A stretch of 7,765 nt of DNA from Vitreoscilla sp. (GTDB lineage: Bacteria > Pseudomonadota > Gammaproteobacteria > Burkholderiales > Neisseriaceae): positions 1-7,765 of the forward strand of contig JASLFS010000032.1 in the NCBI GenBank assembly GCA_030150505.1. The letters are read 5' to 3'. The notes below the pieces were generated by a model, which saw only the letters and a program-made list of their open reading frames with translations, had not been told where the DNA came from and made no database searches. Of the stretch, positions 1 to 5,728 are shown in pieces. The stretch's first letter is position 1. Each line of letters begins with the position of its first letter. Position numbers and translations under genes: made by a program.

Positions 1-1
1 A

Positions 2-877
2 TTTAATGCTCAGTCTAATTGTAGGCTTGTTGCTAATCGCAAGCTAAAGCATATTTTTATTACCCATGGTGAAAGTAACAAGGTTTCTTCCATCAAGCCG
101 ATTCTTCGTATTTATGATCATGTGATTATGGCTGGCAAGCTTAGCTTAGAACGTTACTATAAAAGTGGATTGTTTGATGAGCATGATTATGCTACTGGTC
201 GCCTGATCATGATGGGCGATACTTTTTTGGGCAACACGGGATTTGACCAAAGTGGAAAAGGGAAGCCCGCATTGTTTTATGCGCCTACTTGGGAGGGTGG
301 TTTGGCTTCTGAAAATTATTCTAGCCTACAAAATGTGGATTTGGTACATGATGCTATTTTGCAATTTGCCAATCAATTGGGATTAAAAACCATTGTTATT
401 CAACCACATCCCAATACAGGCCATCGATTAAGTAAATATTTGGGCATTTTGACTGATTTATTGTGTCGGCTATCAAAGCAGGGCTTTAAAGTGTATTTGC
501 AGCCCAATTATATTGCATTGTCTTGGCAAGAAAAATACAAATTACATCGACATCATATTGAAATAATTAGCAACCTAAATGCTTTTTTTGCTAAGCATGC
601 TTTAGTTGATCTTTCTGCGATGGAATTTCAATGTATGAATGAAAAAATCAATCATCATGTGTTTTATATAGGGCGTATGTTGAGAAAAGACATACCGAAT
701 ATTCTTGATCAGAAGTATAGAATAGCAGGAATCAATCTTGAAAAAAATCACGTGACTATTAATAGCTTATTAGAAGATGGGGCTTATTTAAATGATGTGA
801 TTAATTTTTCAAAAAGTAAATTTATTAATATGAACAAAGGCCAGAGGGTTTTAGTCTTATCGCAAGAAATGCAATGA
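2..877 (+). CDS. TagF/TagB-like capsule glycerophosphotransferase-family protein, 5'-truncated by window edge
   Basis: The frame is open from base 2 to the TGA at 875-877, giving 291 visible residues, so the real start lies upstream. A GTG at 122 would drop conserved sequence and is not the start. Visible motifs fit the CDP-glycerol:poly(glycerophosphate) glycerophosphotransferase family (GT-B fold, Glyphos_transf): IFITHGESNK at residues 18-27 with His22-Gly23, APTWEG around 94-99, QPHPNTGHR at 134-142 with the second conserved His, and VDLSAMEFQ at 202-210 where the family usually has a D-x-S-S nucleotide-binding segment. The same motifs recur in the same order in the next gene (IKHVFIGHGDSEK, LPTWEG, FHPYTGGR), so the two are distant paralogues. 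Inferred role: a cytoplasmic transferase moving polyol-phosphate or a related group in capsule assembly, either as polymerase or as the enzyme that starts the chain on the lipid-linked primer. Donor and acceptor cannot be read from sequence. Its stop overlaps the TGAGGA ribosome-binding site of the next gene. Confidence 0.72.
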   Translation, partial: FNAQSNCRLVANRKLKHIFITHGESNKVSSIKPILRIYDHVIMAGKLSLERYYKSGLFDEHDYATGRLIMMGDTFLGNTGFDQSGKGKPALFYAPTWEGGLASENYSSLQNVDLVHDAILQFANQLGLKTIVIQPHPNTGHRLSKYLGILTDLLCRLSKQGFKVYLQPNYIALSWQEKYKLHRHHIEIISNLNAFFAKHALVDLSAMEFQCMNEKINHHVFYIGRMLRKDIPNILDQKYRIAGINLEKNHVTINSLLEDGAYLNDVINFSKSKFINMNKGQRVLVLSQEMQ

Positions 878-884
878 GGAATAC

Positions 885-2111
885 ATGAGTAAATTAACTA
901 AATTAGTAAAAACGCCATCACTGTTTTTTTATGACTTTTTTTATAAAAGGTCACAGCCTTTTACGAATAATCAGTTTAGACAAAAAAAAAGTACAGATTT
1001 AATTATTTCTCAGATTAATCCATTTGGAAATTATCAATTTTATTATTATTGCGCAGAATCATTGGCCAGTGGCGGACATCATTTAAGTAGTTGGTTACCA
1101 GTATTTAACTCTTATGCAGCGAAGCAAAATATCGAATTTATTTTAATAATCCGCAATAAGGCATTATTTGATTGGGTTGTTTTTAATTATCCATATATTA
1201 ATGTTGCCTATGCTCGAAGAGCTGTTGATGTGGAAAGTGTTATTGATATCTATCCTAATATTCGCCTTGCACTTTATTCTTCAGCCAGTATTAGCAATGG
1301 TCATTTAATTCGCTTTAATGATATTAAGCATGTTTTTATTGGTCATGGAGATAGTGAAAAAGCAGGCAGTGCCCATAAAGGATTGCGTTGGTTTGATGAA
1401 ATTTGGACTGCAGGACAAGCTCATATAGATCGGTTTCACAACCTAGAAGGAGTGAGTTTTAAAGGGTTGGATTTCATTAAAGTAGGTCGTCCCACATTAA
1501 AAAAAATCTTAATCAATAGTGAGTCCTATGTTGCCCCTAAGTATGAAACATATAATATAAATATAATGTATTTACCGACTTGGGAGGGGGTTTTTGAAGC
1601 CCATCAGTATTTTTCTATCCCAATTGCTAAAGAAATTATTGAGCTATTAACATCTGATTTGGAATGCAATTTAGATGTAAAATTTCATCCCTATACCGGT
1701 GGGCGCAATGGGATTTATAAAGAATATATAACAACGATTAGTAACTATAAGGACACACAAGAGAGCTTTGGTATCATAGCTTCTGATATTAAAATAGTTG
1801 ATATTATTCAAAATTATAATGTATTTATTTGCGATATTTCTTCTGTTGTGACTGAATGCTTAAGTTTAAATCGCCCCATTTTTTTATATAAACCCAAAGG
1901 TAGGGAAATAGATTTGGCAGTATCGAATATCGACTTTGATCAGTATTGTTATGTATTTTCATCTATTAACGAGTTGAAAGCCTTATTGATACAAGTTTTA
2001 TCTGGGGATGATTATTTACAGCATAGTAGACAAGAGGCCATGGATTATTTTCTTGGGATGGAAGAAACGAAGCAAGATAAAATGTTGGAATTATTATCGT
2101 CAATAATATGA
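885..2111 (+). CDS. TagF-like (CDP-glycerol glycerophosphotransferase family) capsule transferase
   Basis: This is a complete 408-residue protein. ATG 885 is chosen because GAGGA (876-880) sits 4 nt upstream and overlaps the previous stop, indicating translational coupling. Residues 1-22 carry the motif KLTKLVKTPSLFFYDFFYKR, which resembles the first residues of the Stealth protein at the window end and may be a membrane- or complex-targeting helix. The catalytic part has GHGDSEK (153-159, His154), YLPTWEG (229-235), KFHPYTGGR (266-274, His268) and CDISSVVTE (316-324), the usual motif order of TagF/TagB enzymes. Teichoic-acid TagF and some Gram-negative capsule polymerases join polyol-phosphate units from CDP-polyol donors. 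By inference this enzyme does similar work on the capsule chain; the substrate is unknown. The gene is very AT-rich (14 G/C of 60 at 1141-1200) and has a run of nine A at 982-990. Its stop overlaps the ATG of the kpsC relic as ATGA. Confidence 0.8.
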   Translation: MSKLTKLVKTPSLFFYDFFYKRSQPFTNNQFRQKKSTDLIISQINPFGNYQFYYYCAESLASGGHHLSSWLPVFNSYAAKQNIEFILIIRNKALFDWVVFNYPYINVAYARRAVDVESVIDIYPNIRLALYSSASISNGHLIRFNDIKHVFIGHGDSEKAGSAHKGLRWFDEIWTAGQAHIDRFHNLEGVSFKGLDFIKVGRPTLKKILINSESYVAPKYETYNINIMYLPTWEGVFEAHQYFSIPIAKEIIELLTSDLECNLDVKFHPYTGGRNGIYKEYITTISNYKDTQESFGIIASDIKIVDIIQNYNVFICDISSVVTECLSLNRPIFLYKPKGREIDLAVSNIDFDQYCYVFSSINELKALLIQVLSGDDYLQHSRQEAMDYFLGMEETKQDKMLELLSSII

Positions 2112-2425
2112 TTATTTTCTCAAAAGGCATCAAAAAACTCTCCAATCTACAAATTTTAGTAGCCTCAAATAGTGATACTAAAGCTGTTCTTGGCTGGGGA
2201 AATAAACCTAATACAGCAAAACCTCGTGCTTATGCTATTAAGCACGAGGTTTTGCTGTATTGGTGGATACGAGAAGCTATTCAGCGCTTTTGCAAACACA
2301 TAAAAATAAGTTTTATTTTTTAGAAATTTATCCAGATGTTATAAAACATCATTGCTCGAGCATACGAGTTTGTTGCTTTGGGAGAAGACTTGATTCCATC
2401 TTTGTCATTGGGGCATGGATTTTGA
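2108..2425 (+). pseudogene. kpsC: Degraded 5' fragment of kpsC (capsule Kdo transferase)
   Basis: An ATG at 2108 overlaps the preceding stop as ATGA, the arrangement expected of an intact operon gene. The 71 codons to TAG 2321-2323 begin like KpsC: FSKGIKKLSNLQ resembles E. coli YSPGIWRIPHLE, and VLGWGNKPNTAKPRAYAIKH (residues 27-46) matches the KpsC WGxxPSxxKPxAxA segment (recalled [20 protein letters not shown]). The expected RLEDGFxRSLxLG does not follow directly. After TAG 2321 and TAA 2342 the same frame at 2366-2413 reads EFVALGEDLIPSLSLG, which resembles PFVRLEDGFIRSLGLG, before TGA 2423-2425. About 100 bp therefore seem inserted or scrambled. KpsC normally has about 675 residues in two Kdo-transferase domains and builds, with KpsS, the poly-Kdo linker on phosphatidylglycerol. 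Only about 60 recognisable residues remain here, so no function is expected. The first part is fairly secure; the second is weaker. Confidence 0.6.
2210..2261. terminator. Perfect 23-bp hairpin inside the kpsC relic, possible bidirectional terminator
   Basis: Arm 2210-2232 is exactly complementary to arm 2239-2261, leaving a 6-nt loop (TGCTAT, 2233-2238). The core AAAACCTCGTGC / GCACGAGGTTTT has a GC-rich stem flanked by A and T runs on both sides, the form of a bidirectional intrinsic terminator. It lies about 100 bp after the last intact transferase gene and could end the upstream transcript. The left arm still encodes kpsC-like residues (NTAKPRAY) while the right arm replaces what should follow. 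The repeat may therefore have arisen by inverted duplication or template switching during decay of kpsC. The base pairing is certain; the terminator role is inferred. Confidence 0.55.
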
Positions 2426-2625
2426 AAGTTATCATAAATAATATTAATATATTAAGTTGAAATTCTCAGAAAATATTAGGGATAAATTTTTCTTATTCGT
2501 TCCAATTAGACAGTTAAAATGATTTTTGTATTTATATGATAAGGTTTTGATGATGGCCTAGATATAGAGGCAATCTATTAGAGTAATTTTTGATTCATTT
2601 ATATGACATTTGGATCTTTATGATT

Positions 2626-2636
2626 GGTGGTAGTAT
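2626..2636 (+). promoter_or_regulatory. ops-like element (GGTGGTAGTAT) before the export operon
   Basis: GGTGGTAG at 2626-2633 differs at one base from GGCGGTAG, the ops core of JUMPstart leaders that recruit RfaH to long polysaccharide operons, including the E. coli kpsM promoter region. It sits on the correct strand in the leader of kpsM, about 300 bp before the start, and directly abuts the 46-bp palindrome. A shorter related copy, TGGTAGTAT, recurs at 2858-2866. Eight-base matches arise by chance and no surrounding JUMPstart sequence is recognised, so this is a candidate only. Confidence 0.25.
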
Positions 2637-2680
2637 AACAATAGCAAATTATTTATATATAAATAATTTGCTATTGTTAT
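2635..2680. repeat. Perfect 46-bp palindrome (23-bp arms, no spacer)
   Basis: Every base from 2635 to 2657 pairs with its partner from 2680 back to 2658 (position sum 5315); the pairing stops at T2634/T2681. The arm reads ATAACAATAGCAAATTATTT followed by ATA. The stem is AT-rich with one GC pair at 2639/2676 and two at 2644-2645/2670-2671, and a T-rich stretch follows (TTATATTATTTGTT). It could form an RNA hairpin or DNA cruciform and may act as a weak terminator, attenuator or protein-binding site. The function is unknown; the symmetry itself is seen directly and is far beyond chance. Confidence 0.9.
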
Positions 2681-2929
2681 TTATATTATTTGTTAAATAG
2701 ATTATCGGTTAAATTTTTTTAGTTAGCCCATTGAAATTAGGTTGTTTTTAAAATAAATGGATTATTTTTAATAATGATTGTAAAATATCATAAAGTGGAT
2801 AAAAATATTATATATGTATTTGTTATTCATGTTAGATGATATTTTGATTTCATAATTGGTAGTATTGTTATCCATGATTTTTCTGAAAATTAATATCTGG
2901 AAACTCATATTTTAAAGTAGGTCAAGGTT

Positions 2930-3721
2930 TTGAGTATAAGTACATTATTTTCAGGTTTAGCAGTCCAAAAAAGAGTGGTGCATGCTCTGTTTTTAAGAGA
3001 GCTTAAAACACGATTTGGTAAATACCGACTTGGGTATTTTTGGGCACTATTGGAGCCTTTGGCTCAGTTGCTAATCTTAGTGTTTATTTTTGGTGTCCTG
3101 ATGAATAGGGCGAAGCCTGATATTTCGTTTTTGGTGTTTTTGGTGTGCGGCATTGTACCTTGGTTTGTGTTTTCAAAAATTACATCACGTTCAATTGCGG
3201 CCATTGAAAGCAATAAAGGTTTATTTTCATATCGGCCAGTGCATCCTATTGATGCTTTGTTGTCTCGAGCCTGTTTAGAAATGCTCATTTATTTTTGGGT
3301 GTATATGTTTCTAATGGGTGTTTTGTATTTAAAAGGTGAGTTTTTTACCTTTATTGACTTCCCTAAAGTCATGCTTGTTTTTGCTTCTGTTTTTATCTTG
3401 TCAGTGGGCATCGGGCTGATTTTTATGGTCATTGGCCATGCTTTTCCCGAAGCGCAAAAGTGGTTACCCATTGTGAATCGACCATTGTATTTTTTGAGTG
3501 GCGTAATGTTTCCGTTATCACTCATTCCGATGGAATACCATAAATGGTTGGATTGGAATCCATTGGTACACGCTTTTGAATTGTTAAGAAAAACCGTTTC
3601 TCCTGGCTACCATGCTTTGCCATCAATGAGTTTGGCATATTTATTGGTTTGCTCAGTCTGTGTTTTTGCTTTTGGATTGATTTTATATAAAGGTCGCGAG
3701 CCTGCGATATTGCGCTCATGA
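2930..3721 (+). CDS. kpsM: Capsule polysaccharide ABC exporter, permease KpsM
   Basis: This 263-residue integral membrane protein is the permease half of the ABC exporter that moves lipid-linked capsule across the inner membrane. It follows recalled E. coli KpsM (258 aa) along its whole length: FLRELKTRFGKYRLGYFWAL at 21-40 is the family's N-terminal cytoplasmic motif, PDISFLVFLVCGIVPWFVFS at 63-82, IEANxGLFxYRPVxPID-like sequence at 92-108, GLIFMVIGHAFPEAQK at 162-177, and WNPLVHAFELLR at 209-220. About six hydrophobic segments are seen, typical of ABC-2 type permeases. The start is TTG 2930: the frame has a TAG at 2918-2920, no ATG lies nearby, and this start gives an N-terminus matching KpsM in length. 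Upstream AGG (2919-2921) is a modest ribosome-binding site. The stop overlaps the kpsT start as ATGA. It is the first gene of the export block after a long AT-rich gap. Confidence 0.95.
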   Translation: MSISTLFSGLAVQKRVVHALFLRELKTRFGKYRLGYFWALLEPLAQLLILVFIFGVLMNRAKPDISFLVFLVCGIVPWFVFSKITSRSIAAIESNKGLFSYRPVHPIDALLSRACLEMLIYFWVYMFLMGVLYLKGEFFTFIDFPKVMLVFASVFILSVGIGLIFMVIGHAFPEAQKWLPIVNRPLYFLSGVMFPLSLIPMEYHKWLDWNPLVHAFELLRKTVSPGYHALPSMSLAYLLVCSVCVFAFGLILYKGREPAILRS

Positions 3722-4380
3722 TAGAAATTAAAAACTTAACTAAGTCTTATAAAACGCCCAATGGTCGTCATTATGTTTTTAAAGATTTGAACTTAATTTT
3801 ACCTAGCCATAAAAGCATTGGCTTTTTAGGGCGCAATGGTGCTGGTAAATCCACGTTGTTGAGAATGATTGGTGGGATGGATCGCCCCGATAGCGGTCAG
3901 ATTATTAGTGATGGCAAGATTTCTTGGCCGGTTGGTTTGGCCAGTGGTTTTCAAGGCAGTATGACTGGTAGAGAGAATGTGAAGTTTGTTGCTCGTTTGT
4001 ATGCAGAAACCAGTGAGCTATTGGAGAAAGTGGCTTTTGTTGAGGAATTTGCTCAGCTAGGGAAGTACTTTGATATGCCGATTAAATCTTATTCTTCAGG
4101 CATGCGGTCGCGGTTGGGCTTTGGTTTATCGATGGCGTTTAAATTTGATTATTACTTAATTGATGAAGTGACCGCTGTTGGTGATGCGAAATTTAAAAAA
4201 AGAAGTGCTGAGCTGATTAATAAAAGAAGAGAAGAGAGTCAGTTTTTAATGGTTTCACACAGTATGAATGACTTAAAAAGATTTTGTGATGTTGCAGTGT
4301 TAGTAGGGCGTGATGGCGTAGCGCTTTTTGATGATGTGGAACAAGGAATAAAAGCTTATCAAGCTGATGAGCGGTTATAA
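3718..4380 (+). CDS. kpsT: Capsule polysaccharide ABC exporter, ATPase KpsT
   Basis: This 220-residue cytoplasmic ATP-binding subunit powers KpsM. All ABC motifs are intact: Walker A GRNGAGKST (38-46), Q-loop Gln79 in GFQGSMTGREN, signature YSSGMRSR (125-132), Walker B YLIDE (146-150, with Glu150 catalytic), D-loop VGDA (154-157) and H-loop His181. The length matches E. coli KpsT (about 220 aa). The short MIEIKNLTKSYKT start and the SSGM signature are typical of the polysaccharide-exporter branch (KpsT, CtrD, BexA). ATG 3718 overlaps the kpsM stop by 4 bp, implying coupled translation of the two transporter halves. kpsE follows 6 nt after the stop. Confidence 0.96.
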   Translation: MIEIKNLTKSYKTPNGRHYVFKDLNLILPSHKSIGFLGRNGAGKSTLLRMIGGMDRPDSGQIISDGKISWPVGLASGFQGSMTGRENVKFVARLYAETSELLEKVAFVEEFAQLGKYFDMPIKSYSSGMRSRLGFGLSMAFKFDYYLIDEVTAVGDAKFKKRSAELINKRREESQFLMVSHSMNDLKRFCDVAVLVGRDGVALFDDVEQGIKAYQADERL

Positions 4381-4386
4381 GATTCA

Positions 4387-5727
4387 ATGGAAAATCCAAA
4401 CGAAAAACCCGATCAAACGACGGAAGTGGTTACTCAAACTGCAGATATTGATGCAGCCAAAGATGCACCTATCAACAATGAGCAATCTAATCAAACTGAC
4501 TTACCTCATGATTCAGTGGATACAGACGAGGCTACACAGCAGGTTGGTGCTATTCCTGCCATTAAGCAGAAAAAAACAATGCGATTGCGCCTTAAGCAAC
4601 TGATGCAGAAAATCAGGTTGATGCTGTGCAAATTGCTTCGAGCCAGCCAAAAACGGATTTTGTTGCTAGTGCTGATTGTTTTGCCTGTTCTATTGGCTTC
4701 TTTGTATTTGTTTGTTTTGGCCAAAGACCGCTATGTTAGTGAATCTATTGTCATTGTTAAACAAGCGGATGGTGCTGGAATGGCCAATCTAAATCTGGGC
4801 ACTTTATTGGGCTCAGGCTCATCCACCATGCGTGAAGATGCCATGTTATTGCAACAGTATATTTTATCGCCTGACATGTTAAAGAAAATGGATAAAAAGC
4901 TGAACTTAAAAAAAGCTTTTGCCAATTCAGGCTGGGATGTATTGGAACGCTTACCCAAAGACATTAGTTTTGAAGACTATCTTGATTATTATCGCAGTAA
5001 AGTTTCGATTGTTTTTGATGAAAAAACATCGGTACTCACTGTTAGTACACAAGGATTCACGCCTCAATTCTCACAGAAATTCAATCAAGTTGTTTTGGCG
5101 GAAAGTGAAAGTTTTATCAATGAGCTTTCTCATAAAATTAGCCGTGAAGAAATGCAGTTTGCTAATCAAGAAGTGAATCGCTCTTATCAGCAATTACAAG
5201 TGGCGAAAGAAAACGTTTTAATCTTTCAAAATGAAAACAATATTGTTGATCCCAAAGTTCAAATTGAAATCACAACCCGATTGGTCGCTGACCTACAAGC
5301 TAAAAAAGCACAGCAAGAAGCAGAGCTTTCTAATTTGTTAACGTATTTGCAAGATGATACGCCACAAGTGGTTGCTGTTAAAAACACCATTCAGTCATTA
5401 CAAAGCCAGATAGAGAAAGAACAATCTGCTTTGACATCGGTTGCGGATGAGCAATTGAATCAAAAAATGGCGGAATTTGAAGAACTCAAGGCCAAAGTGC
5501 AATTTGAAAGTGATTTATACAAATTGGCTTTGACTGCCCTTGAAAAATCTCGTGTTGAAGCCGCTAAAAAAGCCAAAAGCTTATCGGTTATTAGTCAGCC
5601 TTATTTACCTGAAGACCCTACTTATCCTCAAAAGTGGTACCGCTTATTGACCGTGTTACTGGTGTGCGTACTGGCTTATGGCATGGTGAAAGTGGCGGTA
5701 TCGATTATTGAAGATCATAAAACTTAA
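4387..5727 (+). CDS. kpsE: Capsule export inner-membrane/periplasmic adaptor KpsE, with long acidic N-terminus
   Basis: This is a 446-residue polysaccharide co-polymerase-type (PCP) protein linking the KpsMT exporter to KpsD. Layout: an acidic, Gln/Asn/Thr-rich cytoplasmic tail (1-60), a basic amphipathic stretch (61-90), transmembrane helix 1 (about 91-112), a periplasmic domain beginning AKDRYVSESIVIVKQ, a long coiled coil (about 250-400), the Pro-rich segment PYLPEDPTYPQKW (405-417) usual before the last helix, transmembrane helix 2 (about 420-441) and the short tail IEDHKT. Recalled E. coli KpsE (382 aa) matches well from the first helix onward (NLLTYLQDDTPQVVAVKNTI against NLLTYLREDAPQVVSARNAI). 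The extra ~60 residues are all ahead of helix 1. ATG 4387 is the only plausible start close to kpsT; no strong ribosome-binding site is seen. An internal start, such as Met65, would restore normal length and cannot be excluded. Confidence 0.93.
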   Translation: MENPNEKPDQTTEVVTQTADIDAAKDAPINNEQSNQTDLPHDSVDTDEATQQVGAIPAIKQKKTMRLRLKQLMQKIRLMLCKLLRASQKRILLLVLIVLPVLLASLYLFVLAKDRYVSESIVIVKQADGAGMANLNLGTLLGSGSSTMREDAMLLQQYILSPDMLKKMDKKLNLKKAFANSGWDVLERLPKDISFEDYLDYYRSKVSIVFDEKTSVLTVSTQGFTPQFSQKFNQVVLAESESFINELSHKISREEMQFANQEVNRSYQQLQVAKENVLIFQNENNIVDPKVQIEITTRLVADLQAKKAQQEAELSNLLTYLQDDTPQVVAVKNTIQSLQSQIEKEQSALTSVADEQLNQKMAEFEELKAKVQFESDLYKLALTALEKSRVEAAKKAKSLSVISQPYLPEDPTYPQKWYRLLTVLLVCVLAYGMVKVAVSIIEDHKT

Positions 5728-5728
5728 T

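Larger units (their letters stand above)
2426..2929. promoter_or_regulatory. Gene-free AT-rich leader upstream of kpsM
   Basis: No intact gene is visible in these 504 bp; every frame is broken often. Composition is extreme: 7 G/C of 60 bases at 2761-2820. Because a stop-rich relic and a candidate terminator precede it and the kpsMTED genes are tightly packed after it, the export-operon promoter is expected here, probably in 2680-2900. Many weak -10/-35-like pairs occur, for example TTGTTA 2820-2825 with TTTGAT 2843-2848 (17-nt spacer) and an isolated TATTAT at 2806-2811. In such AT-rich DNA I cannot single one out. The segment also holds the 46-bp palindrome and the ops-like site listed separately. 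Confidence 0.4.

Noticed and set aside
122..124. GTG as the start of the first gene
   Set aside because: The same frame continues upstream to base 2 and encodes the conserved HG motif, so the gene simply begins outside the window.
2260..2460. 66-codon open frame overlapping the kpsC relic
   Set aside because: It has no family resemblance or ribosome-binding site, and it starts within the hairpin arm. It is probably chance in decayed, AT-rich DNA.
2618..2700. Short hydrophobic peptide encoded across the 46-bp palindrome (ATG 2620)
   Set aside because: Its hydrophobic look comes from AT-rich codons (Ile, Leu, Phe, Tyr) and it has no ribosome-binding site or similarity.
4367..4603. 78-codon frame overlapping the kpsT end and kpsE start
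   Set aside because: It is a frame-shifted shadow of the kpsE N-terminal extension, and the kpsE frame continues into well-conserved sequence.
4761..4769. Pasteurellaceae-type uptake signal (ACAAGCGGT-like)
   Set aside because: It reads ACAAGCGGA, one base off. It is a single copy with no AT-rich extension pattern, and no exact AAGTGCGGT is seen in the window.
5708..5728. Upstream TTG start for kpsD
   Set aside because: It would overlap kpsE and add seven residues before a proper signal peptide; ATG 5729 gives the family length.
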